DNA of 64,000 nucleotides from Paludisphaera borealis (GTDB lineage Bacteria; Planctomycetota; Planctomycetia; Isosphaerales; Isosphaeraceae), in the NCBI RefSeq assembly GCF_001956985.1, contig NZ_CP019082.1:5084001-5148000 (forward strand), read 5' to 3'. Below are positions 53,965 through 62,870 of the stretch, in pieces. The translations under genes and the position numbers were made by a program. Position 1 is the first letter of the stretch, and each line of letters starts with the position of its first letter. The notes under the pieces were generated by a model. That model worked only from the letters and a program-made list of their open reading frames with translations, ran no database searches and was not told the origin of the DNA.

Positions 53965-55230
53965 ATGGCGTCTTCGCAAGCGTCGAATCTGATCCTGGGG
54001 CTGGCGGCGGTCGTGGCCGTGAGCTCGACCCTGGCGTCGATGGTCTGCCTCATGTGGGCCACGAGGCGGCGGCGGAACCTGCCGGACCACACCCCGCCGG
54101 TCACGATCTTCAAGCCGCTGAAGGGCCTCGACGAGGAACTCGACGAGAATCTCCGGAGCTTCTTCCAGCTCGACTACCCGGTCTACCAGTTGCTGTTCTG
54201 CGTGGCCGACCCGGCCGACCCGGCGATCGCCGTGGTGCAGAAGCTGATGCACGAATTCCCCGCCGTCGACGCCCGGATGATCGTCGGCTGTCCGTCGTTC
54301 GGCCTCAACCCGAAGGTCGAGAGCCTGGCGGCGATGGCCCCGTACCGCAAGCACGACGTGATCTTGATCAGCGACTCGAACGTCCGCGCGCGGCCGTCGT
54401 ACCTGCGCGAGACGGCCTGCTACCTGGCCGAGCCGGGGGTGGGGCTGGTGACCAACCTGTTCGTGGGGGTCGGCCAGCGGCAGGCGGGCGCGGTGATGGA
54501 GAACCTCCAGCTCAACGGCTACATCGCCGGCGGCATGGCCATGGCGTCGGCGATGGGGGTGACCTGCGTCGTCGGCAAGTCGATGATGATCCCGGTCCGC
54601 GTGCTCGACGCGATCGGCGGGTTCGCGGGGGTCCGCAACCTGCTAGCCGAGGACCAGGTGATCGGCGTTCTCGTCCGCAAGGCGGGTTACTCGATCCGGC
54701 TCAGCCATCACGTGATCGAGAACGTGAACCGCAACCGCGACTTCAGTTGGTTCCTCAACCGCCATTCGCGGTGGTTCAAGATCCGCCGCCGGATGGCCCT
54801 GCCGGCGTTCGTGTTCGAGCCGCTGGCCAACCTGGCGACGATCGGCCTGGTGTGGGCGTTCTCGGGCGATTCCGGGCTCGCGTGGGGGGGCTTGCTCGGC
54901 CTCGTCGGCCTGGGGATGGCGCGCGACGTGTTCCAGACCCGCTGGCTGGGAGGGCCGACGCCCAAGCTTCGGCACCTGCTTTACAGCCCGATCAAGGACG
55001 TGATGCTCCTGCCCCTCTGGTTCGACGCCGTGGTCAACTCGCGCGTCCAGTGGCGCGGGCATCGATTCCACGTCGGTCGATTGACCCGGCTGCGATCGGC
55101 CCGGGCCACCCGCGACGTCCGCCGCCGGATGCGCCGGGTCCGCCGGTACCGCATCCAGAACGGCGCCCCGCGCGTCTTCACCACGAGGCTGCGGTTCTGG
55201 TCGGAAGACTTGGGGAAGCCGGGGGCATGA
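53965..55230 (+). CDS. GT21-type glycosyltransferase (HpnI / ceramide glucosyltransferase-like)
   Basis: A 421-residue protein from ATG 53965 (GTG 53923 would add 14). One N-terminal helix (LILGLAAVVAVSSTLASMVCLMW), then the GT-A domain: VTIFKPLKGLDEELDENLRS, the first aspartates in ISDSNVRARPSYL, the LAEDQVIG motif and the NRHSRWFKIRR element equivalent to (Q/R)XXRW. Helices follow near the C-terminus, plus a basic tail. This matches ceramide glucosyltransferases and HpnI, which adds N-acetylglucosamine to bacteriohopanetetrol. The acceptor here is probably a membrane lipid. The next gene overlaps its stop by 4 bases. Confidence 0.88.
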   Translation: MASSQASNLILGLAAVVAVSSTLASMVCLMWATRRRRNLPDHTPPVTIFKPLKGLDEELDENLRSFFQLDYPVYQLLFCVADPADPAIAVVQKLMHEFPAVDARMIVGCPSFGLNPKVESLAAMAPYRKHDVILISDSNVRARPSYLRETACYLAEPGVGLVTNLFVGVGQRQAGAVMENLQLNGYIAGGMAMASAMGVTCVVGKSMMIPVRVLDAIGGFAGVRNLLAEDQVIGVLVRKAGYSIRLSHHVIENVNRNRDFSWFLNRHSRWFKIRRRMALPAFVFEPLANLATIGLVWAFSGDSGLAWGGLLGLVGLGMARDVFQTRWLGGPTPKLRHLLYSPIKDVMLLPLWFDAVVNSRVQWRGHRFHVGRLTRLRSARATRDVRRRMRRVRRYRIQNGAPRVFTTRLRFWSEDLGKPGA

Positions 55231-55898
55231 TCGAGATCTCGGTTGATACGACGCCCGACGTATTGAATCATGGATCGCGGAGGAGACGATTCCGCGCTTC
55301 TTACTTCAACGTGAAACTCCGGGATGCCATCGCTCTCATCGTGCCCATCGCATTGGCCCTGGCATTGTTCGCCGAGCGGACCGCGCATCAGAGAACCCTC
55401 ATAGAGTTAAAGCAGAACGTTCTCGAAAAAAGGTCCAACAAGATATTCGATAGCTTCATGGATGAGACATTTGGCGAATTGGGCATGCTTGTTTTGAAGG
55501 ACCCGCAGGAGATCAGGCTTCATAGGCTGTCGACTGAAGGGATCGAGCTGGATTATGTCGACCCAAAAGATGTTCTGACTCGGTTCTCGCCCCGAATTGG
55601 TGAGCAAGTGCCCTTGGAATTCGCTGCGCAACTACGCGGTGAATTCACATCTGACAAAGTTGACGACCTGTTCTCCTATTTCGCTCCTGTCCCAATCGCC
55701 GTGCTGGAATTCATGCGCAATGGGGATGTCGTGTTACTCTTTTGGGGCAAGGAAAGCAGCCATCGGTACATGCGAGTTGTTATTCACGACGGCGTAAGTA
55801 ATAAAACCACCAAGAATCATGGGTGGTTTAGATTCGACACTGCTGTGATTGACAATTTGCTGACGAAAGCCCGGACGACTGGACAAACTGGCGGTTGA
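55227..55898 (+). CDS. Hypothetical membrane-anchored protein coupled to the glycosyltransferase
   Basis: A 223-residue protein whose ATG overlaps the glycosyltransferase TGA (ATGA). One hydrophobic helix at about 37-55 (AIALIVPIALALALFAER) is followed by a predicted coiled-coil segment and a soluble domain with no recognised family. Codon bias and GC are clearly lower than in the preceding gene, which suggests a later acquisition into this operon. Confidence 0.65.
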   Translation: MIEISVDTTPDVLNHGSRRRRFRASYFNVKLRDAIALIVPIALALALFAERTAHQRTLIELKQNVLEKRSNKIFDSFMDETFGELGMLVLKDPQEIRLHRLSTEGIELDYVDPKDVLTRFSPRIGEQVPLEFAAQLRGEFTSDKVDDLFSYFAPVPIAVLEFMRNGDVVLLFWGKESSHRYMRVVIHDGVSNKTTKNHGWFRFDTAVIDNLLTKARTTGQTGG

Positions 55899-55986
55899 TG
55901 GCGTGGGACGATGTGAGACCTGTTTAACCGCGTAAGAACTCGAACAGGCTCCCTGAGAAGGCCGACAAGCCGAACGAGGTCACTTG

Positions 55987-57591
55987 ATGGAAGAAGACTC
56001 CGACGCATCGGAATCCGATGCTGACTCCTCCGCCCCTTCCGACTCCCCTCCCCGGGCTTTCGCCCGATCGCCCCTCTGCGCCCCGACGTTCTCGCGTCTG
56101 TTTCTCACCGGCTTGGCCCTCATCACCCTCCTCGGCCCTTGTGTCCGAGGCGACGCGCTCGACGACGTCCGCGCCCGGGGCCGGCTGCGGTACGGCAGCG
56201 ACATGGAAGGGGGCGGCCCGTACGCTTTCCCCGATCCTCGAACCCCGCGCGACGTGACCGGCTTCGAGGTCGAGATGATGCATCTTTTGGCCCGCGACCT
56301 GGGGGCGACGGCCGAGTTTTCTCAGGGGCAGTGGGACAAGCTGCTGCCGGTCCTCGACTCGAACCGGATCGACGTCGTCGTCAACGGCTACGAGTGGACC
56401 GACGTCCGCCTCCGCGACCACCTGGCGACCCGGCCGTACTACATCTATCAGCTTCAACTGATGGGTCGCAAGGGGGGCGAGATCCGCTCGTGGGCCGACC
56501 TGAAGCGGATTCGGCATAAAGGCCGGCGGTGGACGGTGGGCGTGCTCGTGGGCTCGGCGGCCGACGTCTTCGCCGACGAGCAGGCGGGCGATTCGATTCA
56601 GGTCGTCCGGTTCGACGGCGCGACCGATGCGATGCTCGCGGTCCAGAACGGCCAGTACGATTTCACGCTCCAGGACCAGCCCGCGGCGCTCTTCTACCGC
56701 GACCGGTTCCCGGGCCTCGAACTCGTCGGCCCGCCGGAGTCGCACGGCTACTACGTGATCTACACCCGCAAGGAAGACGCCCGCCTCCGCGACGCCCTCG
56801 ACGAGAGCCTCGGCCGCTTGATCGCCTCGGGCGAGCTGCGGCGGATCGACGAGAAATACGGGATCTGGACCGAGGCCCAGACCGAGCTGGCGAGCTTCGA
56901 CGGCCCGATCGCGGCGGTCAGCGGCTTGCGGATCGCGGGGGGCTGGGAGCTGCTCAGCCGCTACCGGGCGCGGCTGCTCGACGCGGCGGTCGTGACGCTC
57001 GGCCTGTCGTTCGGCTCGATGCCGCTGGCGATGGCGCTCGGTCTGGCGATCGCGCTGGGGCGGTTGTACGGGCCGAAGTCGCTTCGCGCGCTGCTGGGGG
57101 GGTACGTCGAGCTGATCCGGGGTACGCCGCTGATGCTCCAGCTTTTCGTCCTCTTCTACCTGCTCCGGCTGCCGCCGTGGGTGGCGGGGATCGGCGGGCT
57201 GGCGATCAACTATTCGGCATATGAGGCCGAGATCTACCGCGCGGGGTTGCAGGCCGTGCCGCCCGGCCAGATGGAGGCCGCGTTGGCGCTTGGGATGTCG
57301 CGGCGGATGGCCTTGCGGCGGGTGATCGTCCCGCAGGCGGTGCGGATCGTGATCCCGCCTGTGACCAACGACTTCATCGCGCTGTTCAAGGACACGTCGG
57401 TCTGCTCGGTGATCACGCTCGTCGAGCTGACCAAGCAGTACTCGATCCTGGCGAACAGCACCGGGGGCGCGATCGAGTTCGCCCTCGCGACGGCCTTTCT
57501 TTACATGATGATGAGCGTGCCGCTCTCGTGGTTTTCGAGGTGGTCCGAGGCGCGGCTGGCGTCGGGCGGGCCGAAAGGGGGGGCGTCATGA
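55987..57591 (+). CDS. Amino-acid ABC transporter: fused substrate-binding protein and permease
   Basis: A 534-residue fusion from ATG 55987 (TTG 55984 is adjacent). After an acidic N-terminus and a membrane-insertion helix, residues about 55-300 are a family-3 solute-binding domain (RGRLRYGSDMEGGGPYAF, TGFEVEMMHLLARDLG, LLPVLDSNRIDVVVNGYEWT, ESHGYYVIYTR). Residues about 320-525 are a HisM/GlnP-type permease with YVELIRGTPLMLQLF and the EAA loop EAALALGMSRRMALRRVIVPQA. It imports a polar amino acid. The ATPase overlaps by 4 bases. Confidence 0.93.
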   Translation: MEEDSDASESDADSSAPSDSPPRAFARSPLCAPTFSRLFLTGLALITLLGPCVRGDALDDVRARGRLRYGSDMEGGGPYAFPDPRTPRDVTGFEVEMMHLLARDLGATAEFSQGQWDKLLPVLDSNRIDVVVNGYEWTDVRLRDHLATRPYYIYQLQLMGRKGGEIRSWADLKRIRHKGRRWTVGVLVGSAADVFADEQAGDSIQVVRFDGATDAMLAVQNGQYDFTLQDQPAALFYRDRFPGLELVGPPESHGYYVIYTRKEDARLRDALDESLGRLIASGELRRIDEKYGIWTEAQTELASFDGPIAAVSGLRIAGGWELLSRYRARLLDAAVVTLGLSFGSMPLAMALGLAIALGRLYGPKSLRALLGGYVELIRGTPLMLQLFVLFYLLRLPPWVAGIGGLAINYSAYEAEIYRAGLQAVPPGQMEAALALGMSRRMALRRVIVPQAVRIVIPPVTNDFIALFKDTSVCSVITLVELTKQYSILANSTGGAIEFALATAFLYMMMSVPLSWFSRWSEARLASGGPKGGAS

Positions 57592-58334
57592 TCGAGGTCG
57601 AGGGCCTGGTCAAGTGGCACGGACCGATCGAAGTGCTGCGCGGCGTGGATCTTTCCGTCCAGAAGGGGGAGGTCGCCGCCCTGATCGGTCCTTCCGGCGG
57701 CGGCAAGAGCACGTTCCTGCGGTGCCTCAACGGCCTGGAGGTCTTTCAAGGGGGCTGTGTGACGGTCGGCGACCTGCGGCTCGAAGCGAATCCGAGGCCC
57801 GCCGACCACGCGAAGGCCGCGCGGCTGGTCCGGTTGCGGATGGGGATGGTGTTCCAGAGCTTCAACCTGTTCGCGCACCAGACCGTGCTGGCGAACGTCA
57901 TCGAGGCGCCGGTGCACGTGCTCGGATTGTGTCGCGACCAGGCGGTCGAGCGGGCGCGGGCGCTGCTCGACCGGGTCGGCATGCTGGGGCGGCTCGACGC
58001 CTACCCGCGCCAGCTTTCGGGGGGCCAGCAGCAGCGGGTGGCGATCGCCCGGGCCCTGGCGATGGAGCCCCAGGTGATGCTCTTCGACGAGCCCACCAGC
58101 GCGCTCGACCCTCGGATGACCGCCGAGGTCCTCTCGGTCATGACCGACCTGGCGCGCGAGGGCCAGACGATGGTCGTCGTGACTCACGCCATGCCGTTCG
58201 CCCGCAAGGTCGCGCACGTCGTCCACGTCTTCGGCGAGGGCCGCGTCATCGAATCCGGCCCCCCGGAGCGGATCTTCGACGATCCGGTCCAGGAGGCCAC
58301 GCGGACGTTGCTCTCGGAAGTCGCGGCGGCGTGA
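57588..58334 (+). CDS. Amino-acid ABC transporter ATP-binding protein (GlnQ-like)
   Basis: A 248-residue ATPase. Walker A is GPSGGGKST, the Q-loop follows in MGMVFQSFNLF, the signature is LSGGQQQRVAIARAL, Walker B is VMLFDEPTSALD, and the switch His is in VVVTHAMPFAR. FNLFAHQTVLANVIEAP is typical of the polar amino-acid (PAAT) group. It starts inside the stop region of the fused binding protein/permease gene and powers it. Confidence 0.96.
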   Translation: MIEVEGLVKWHGPIEVLRGVDLSVQKGEVAALIGPSGGGKSTFLRCLNGLEVFQGGCVTVGDLRLEANPRPADHAKAARLVRLRMGMVFQSFNLFAHQTVLANVIEAPVHVLGLCRDQAVERARALLDRVGMLGRLDAYPRQLSGGQQQRVAIARALAMEPQVMLFDEPTSALDPRMTAEVLSVMTDLAREGQTMVVVTHAMPFARKVAHVVHVFGEGRVIESGPPERIFDDPVQEATRTLLSEVAAA

Positions 58335-58356
58335 GCGACAGGGGGCCCGGGCCGGC

Positions 58357-59199
58357 TCAGCGGGGTTGCGGCGCGGGGACGAACTGGGCGCGGGTGACGG
58401 GTTCGTCGGGCGTCGACTGGATGACCGTGGTTTTCCGCTTGCTGCTGCGGAACGCCTCCTTGGCCCGGGGAAGCGGTTCGAGCGTTTCAAGCGTTTCGCC
58501 GGAGCCCACGGACGCGGCGGCGTCTTCGGACTTCTCCATCGCGTCGGCGAGCGCCTGCCAGCGGCGGATGCCGGACTCGATCTTGCTCAGCCGGGCGCGG
58601 AGCTGGGCGGCCTCGGTGTTGAGGGCCTTGAGCTGGGCTTCGGCTTCCTTACGGTTCCGCTCGACGAACGAGCGGGCCTGGGAATCGGGGTCGTTCGAGG
58701 CGATTGGGAATGCTAGATCCATGGTCATCGCCTTGGCCGGCGCGGCCTCGGCGATCGGCTGCGGCTCGGCGGCGATCGCCGGCGCTTCGAGTCCCTTGGG
58801 CTCGGGAGCGCGGGGGATCGGCGCGCCTTCCGGGCTCTCCGCGATGGCGGGCAGTTCCGTGGCGGCGTTCCCTTTCAGCTCGACGGGCGTCGGGGCGGCG
58901 GAAGGAGCGGGCGCGGGCGCCGCCGGCTTGGCCTCGGGGGTCTCGGCGGGCGCGGGCAGGGGGATCGGCTCGACCGCCGGGACGGCCGGCTTGGGAGCAG
59001 GAACGGCAGCAGGCGCGGGCTCATCGGTCGCCTGAGAGACGATGACGGGCTTCGAAAGCTCGGCGGCGATCGGCGGCGCGGGAGGGAGCTTGTCGTCGTT
59101 CTGGGCCTGGATCGTCGACATCGACGTCATCGCCAGTCCGAGAAACGCCACCAGCCCGACGAAACCGAGGAAGCGGACGATCCGCGTAGGCGTCATCAT
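58357..59199 (-). CDS. Secreted Pro/Ala-rich hypothetical protein with coiled coil
   Basis: A 280-residue protein from ATG 59199, with GGGAGG 8 bases upstream. A signal peptide (IVRFLGFVGLVAFLGLAMTSMS) precedes about 110 residues of Pro/Ala/Glu-rich low complexity. A coiled coil lies at about 175-230 (RNRKEAEAQLKALNTEAAQLR), then a basic tail. Its composition suggests an extended cell-wall or periplasmic spacer protein. No family was recognised. It is convergent with the ABC importer. Confidence 0.6.
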   Translation of the reverse strand: MMTPTRIVRFLGFVGLVAFLGLAMTSMSTIQAQNDDKLPPAPPIAAELSKPVIVSQATDEPAPAAVPAPKPAVPAVEPIPLPAPAETPEAKPAAPAPAPSAAPTPVELKGNAATELPAIAESPEGAPIPRAPEPKGLEAPAIAAEPQPIAEAAPAKAMTMDLAFPIASNDPDSQARSFVERNRKEAEAQLKALNTEAAQLRARLSKIESGIRRWQALADAMEKSEDAAASVGSGETLETLEPLPRAKEAFRSSKRKTTVIQSTPDEPVTRAQFVPAPQPR

Positions 59200-59320
59200 G
59201 ACTTCATCCTCCCTTGATGCGAAATCAGCGTCCGAGCACATCCCTGCCGCCTCGTCCGAGACGGATCGATCGGGAGTTTATCGGTTCGCATCGCCCTTGC
59301 CAAGAGGAAATTCAGGCGTC

Positions 59321-61393
59321 TCACGGGCCCTCTTTGGAAGGCATCTGAATCGCGTCGAGGACGATGGTTTTCCCTTCGACGACTTCGATCGGTTTGTACC
59401 AGGACGTCCGACCGTCCCACCAATCCATGCTCCAGGAGCCGGGAGCGAGCCGCGCCGAGAAGCGCCCATCGGGGCCGGTACGCACGGCGAAGCCAAATCC
59501 GGCGTCACGCTTCTCGGTCAGGTGCAGCTTGATGAAGACGCCGGAAACCGAGGGCTCGGAGTCCGCATCGACCATCCGGCCTTCGAGGCATCCCCCCCGG
59601 ACGATCTCGATGACCGGTCGGGCCGTTTCGCCCGGATTGAGTTCGACGTCGTAGGCCGGTCGGTAAGTCCATGGGTCTTCGGGACGGGGACAGGGCTGGT
59701 CGAGGTAGGCGCTCACGCGGCCTCGTGACAGCCTATCGAACTCGAAGCGGCCCTGGTCGTCCGTCGTGACGATTTCATGGACGTCAAGAGAGAAGGACTC
59801 GATCCGGACCTTTCGATTCGCCACGTTCACGCCCGGCAGGGCCGTCGTGAGCCGGCCCTCGATGCGGGCCTCGGGTTGCAGCGGGCCGATGACTACGGGG
59901 GCTTTTTCGGTCCCCGGGACGGGATCAGAGTCGAGACGAACCGACGCCTTTCCCGGCGCGTCGGCGTAGACGGTCAGCATCCCCGGGCTCGGCACGGCGG
60001 GGAATCGAAACCGCCCGGATTCGTCGCTCTTGACGATGAAGAGGCTCTCCAGCGCGGTGCCCCGGACCGTCGATTCCGAGGGGTAAAGGAAGCGCCGGGA
60101 TTCGGCCCGGCCCACGGGGCCGATCATCCTCGCGACGGTGAGCGTCGCGCCCGGGAACGGTTGATTTTTGTGGTCGCGCACCAGGCCAACGTAGGGTTCC
60201 GGCTCGCCGAGCGTGAGGTCGGCGACAATGTCTTCGGTGCGGCAATCGTCGACCGAGGCAGTCGGCGCGAGGCCCGGCTTGTAGGCGACGATGTTCGCGT
60301 GGGCCAAGAAATGGCTCTCGTCCGGGGCGATCCGGACTTCTGTCGCGTATCGTCCGTCGTCGCCGGACGTGACGGTCTGGGGGGCTCCAACCATTTCTCG
60401 CTCGAAGCCTTGACTTCGCCAGTACCCAAGAGCCACCACCACCGTGGCGCCCGCGACGGGCTTGCCCTTAAGGTCGGAGACGACGCCGTGGACCTTGACG
60501 GGCTTCCCGGGAGGTTCGGGCTTCGGCGCGGGCTGGATCGGCCGAGCTTCCTTCGGTGACGGTGCGACTTGCGCGGCGACTCCGGACGGGCGGCCCGGCA
60601 GAACGGCCGCCGTGGCGATCAACGCGCCGAGCGCGCAGGCCCAGAGGCCGAACGAGAGCCGTCCGGCGAAGCCTTGGAGGACTACGTTCCCGGCCAGGGC
60701 GAGCGTCGCGTCGCGGAGGCCGAGCGGCATGCGGGGCGGGGCCGCGACCGCCGCCAGGATCGAGGGGGCCAGGCCTCGGCGTTCGAGTCGCCGGCGCAGC
60801 AGGTCGCGGCCTCGCGAGAGGCGGCTGCGGACGGTGCCGACGGGCCGTCGCAGCCGAGCCGCCGCCTCGGGGTGCGTCAGGCCCTCCAGGTAGCACAGGA
60901 CCACGACCCGGCGGTAGCGAGCCGGCAGCCGGCCGATTTCTTCGTGGAGAACTCGGGCGTCGTCGCGAGCCAGTTCGTCCCTGCCGGATTGGATCAACCG
61001 TGGCCGATCCGGCGCCGACGCCTGCTCGTGCCGCAGCCTCCTCAGGGCCGCCGAACGAGCGGAACGGGCCGTGCGGAGGGCGACCTGATGGAGCCAGGGA
61101 CCGATCGAGTCGGCCGCGCGGAGCGACCGGGATCGGCGGGCGAGGACCAGGAAGGTCGCCTGGAAGGCGTCCTCGGCGGCGTGGCGGTCGGCGAGGACCG
61201 CCCGGCAGACGCGCAGGACCATCCCGCCGTGGCGCTCGATCAGGACGCCGAAAGCCGCTTCGGCGCCCCGGGCCGGGCCGTCGCGCCCTTCCGCGTACCG
61301 GCGCAGGAGTTCGCCGTCGGTCAGGCCGACGGCGGTCCCGGCGTCGAACAGGGTTTGCCAATCTCGCACGTAGCCGGCCGTCGCGTGTGCCAT
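59321..61393 (-). CDS. ECF sigma-70 factor fused to carboxypeptidase-regulatory-like repeats
   Basis: A 690-residue protein. Region 2 spans about 45-118 (LIERHGGMVLRVCRAVLADR, DAFQATFLVLARRSRSLR, GPWLHQVALRTARSARS). Region 4 spans about 145-205 (LPARYRRVVVLCYLEGLTHP, then VGTVRSRLSRGRDLLRRRL). A membrane helix is at about 248-268. From about 300 onward there are three or four carboxypeptidase-regulatory-like/PEGA-style beta-sandwiches, each with a G-V-D-G-K-P-V-A-G-A-type opening and G-R-F-turn (VKVHGVVSDLKGKPVAGATV; SDESGRFRFPAVPSPG; DDQGRFEFDRLSRG; TGPDGRFSARLAPG). Inference: a membrane-tethered sigma factor with an extracytoplasmic sensor. Confidence 0.92.
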   Translation of the reverse strand: MAHATAGYVRDWQTLFDAGTAVGLTDGELLRRYAEGRDGPARGAEAAFGVLIERHGGMVLRVCRAVLADRHAAEDAFQATFLVLARRSRSLRAADSIGPWLHQVALRTARSARSAALRRLRHEQASAPDRPRLIQSGRDELARDDARVLHEEIGRLPARYRRVVVLCYLEGLTHPEAAARLRRPVGTVRSRLSRGRDLLRRRLERRGLAPSILAAVAAPPRMPLGLRDATLALAGNVVLQGFAGRLSFGLWACALGALIATAAVLPGRPSGVAAQVAPSPKEARPIQPAPKPEPPGKPVKVHGVVSDLKGKPVAGATVVVALGYWRSQGFEREMVGAPQTVTSGDDGRYATEVRIAPDESHFLAHANIVAYKPGLAPTASVDDCRTEDIVADLTLGEPEPYVGLVRDHKNQPFPGATLTVARMIGPVGRAESRRFLYPSESTVRGTALESLFIVKSDESGRFRFPAVPSPGMLTVYADAPGKASVRLDSDPVPGTEKAPVVIGPLQPEARIEGRLTTALPGVNVANRKVRIESFSLDVHEIVTTDDQGRFEFDRLSRGRVSAYLDQPCPRPEDPWTYRPAYDVELNPGETARPVIEIVRGGCLEGRMVDADSEPSVSGVFIKLHLTEKRDAGFGFAVRTGPDGRFSARLAPGSWSMDWWDGRTSWYKPIEVVEGKTIVLDAIQMPSKEGP

Positions 61394-61493
61394 CGTCGCG
61401 TCCTCGCCCCGAGCCTCGATGTCGTCTCCGTACGCGAGGTAATGTCGCGAGCGAGCCCGGCCGATCCGCGAAAATCGGCCGGGCGTCCCATTT

Positions 61494-62870
61494 TCAGTTT
61501 CGGAGGCTCGACAGCGGGGCGGGGATGCGGCCGCCGTGGCGGACGAATTCGGTGGAGCCGCCGGCGGCGTGGATCGCCAGGATGTTCATCTCGCCGAACA
61601 GGCCGCCGAACACGGCGCGTTCGCCGGCGGCCTTGCCGGGGACGGGGATGACGCGGACGGCGGTCGTCTTGTGGTTGATCACGCCGATGGCCACCTCGTC
61701 GGCGATCAGGGCCGAAAGGGTCTCGGCGTCGGTGTCGCCGGGGACGGCGATCATGTCGAGGCCGACGGAGCAGACGGCCGTCATGGCTTCGAGCTTGGCG
61801 AGTGTCAGGTCGCCGGCCTCGACGGCGCGGGCGAGCGCCTGGTCTTCGCTGACGGCGACGAACGCGCCCGAGAGGCCGCCGACGCTCGACGAGGCGAAGC
61901 TGCCCCCCTTCTTCACCGCGTCGTTCAGCAAGGCCAGCGCGGCCGTCGATCCCGGCCCACCGAGCCGGGCGACGCCCATCGCCTGGAGGATCTCGCCGAC
62001 GCTGTCGCCCACCTGGGGGGTGGGGGCGAGCGAGAGGTCGACGATGCCGAAGGCGACCCCCAGCCGGGCGGCGACCTCGCGGCCGATCAGCTCGCCGACG
62101 CGGGTCACGCGGAACGCGGTGCTCTTGATCTCCTCGGCGATGTCGCCCAGCGTCGGCTTGGTCGCCGAGTGCGCGACCAGGTCTTCAACGGCCGCCTTGA
62201 CGACCCCCGGACCGCTGACGCCGATGTTGATGACGCAGTCGGTCTCGCCCGAGCCGTGGAACGCCCCCGCCATGAACGGGTTGTCGTTCGGCGCGTTGGC
62301 GAAGATCACCAGCTTGGCGCAGCCGAAGCCGTCATGATCCCGGGTCCGTTCGGCCGTGTCCTTGAGGACGTGCCCCAGCGCCGCGATGGCGTCCATGTTG
62401 ATGCCGGCGGCCGTCGTGCCGACGTTCACCGACGAGCAGACGCGGCTGGTGGTCGAGAGCACCTCGGGCAACGAGGCGATCAGCCGGCGGTCGCTGTCGG
62501 ACCAGCCTTTCTGGACCAGGGCGGTGAAGCCGCCGACCAGGTCGACCTCGACCTCGGCGGCCACGGCGTCGAGCGTCCGGGCGACGGCCAGGAGCCCCTC
62601 GGCCTTCTGGCCGGCGGCGATCCGGCCGATCGGGCTGACGGCGATCCGGCGGTTGACGATCGGGATGCCGTAGCGGCTCTCGACCTCGCGACAGACGGCG
62701 GCGAGCCGGCCGGCGTAGTGGATCAACCGGTCGCGAATCCGGTCGCAGAGCACCGTGATGTCGGGCGAAGCGCACGGGGCCAGGTCGATCCCCATCGTCA
62801 CCGTGCGGACGTCGAGCTTGTGCTGCCGGATCATGCTGAGGGTGGCGAGCACGTCTTCAGTGCGATGCAA
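61494..62870 (-). CDS. PFL-family protein (UPF0210/DUF711)
   Basis: A 458-residue protein starting at TTG 62870, supported by AAGGAG about 7 bases upstream. It matches UPF0210: the opening TEDVLATLSMIRQHKLDVRT followed by VTMGIDLAPCA, then GIPIVNRRIAVSPI, NVGTTAAGINMDAIAALG, GETDCVINIGVSGPGVV and a terminal glycine-rich region. The structure of this family is PFL-like but the reaction is unknown. It overlaps the ACT-domain gene by 14 bases, the usual pairing for UPF0210. Confidence 0.93.
   Translation of the reverse strand: MHRTEDVLATLSMIRQHKLDVRTVTMGIDLAPCASPDITVLCDRIRDRLIHYAGRLAAVCREVESRYGIPIVNRRIAVSPIGRIAAGQKAEGLLAVARTLDAVAAEVEVDLVGGFTALVQKGWSDSDRRLIASLPEVLSTTSRVCSSVNVGTTAAGINMDAIAALGHVLKDTAERTRDHDGFGCAKLVIFANAPNDNPFMAGAFHGSGETDCVINIGVSGPGVVKAAVEDLVAHSATKPTLGDIAEEIKSTAFRVTRVGELIGREVAARLGVAFGIVDLSLAPTPQVGDSVGEILQAMGVARLGGPGSTAALALLNDAVKKGGSFASSSVGGLSGAFVAVSEDQALARAVEAGDLTLAKLEAMTAVCSVGLDMIAVPGDTDAETLSALIADEVAIGVINHKTTAVRVIPVPGKAAGERAVFGGLFGEMNILAIHAAGGSTEFVRHGGRIPAPLSSLRN

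Noticed and set aside
54054-55226. N-terminal extension of the small membrane protein through the glycosyltransferase
   Set aside because: That part is an off-frame reading of the glycosyltransferase; the ATGA overlap marks the true start at 55227.
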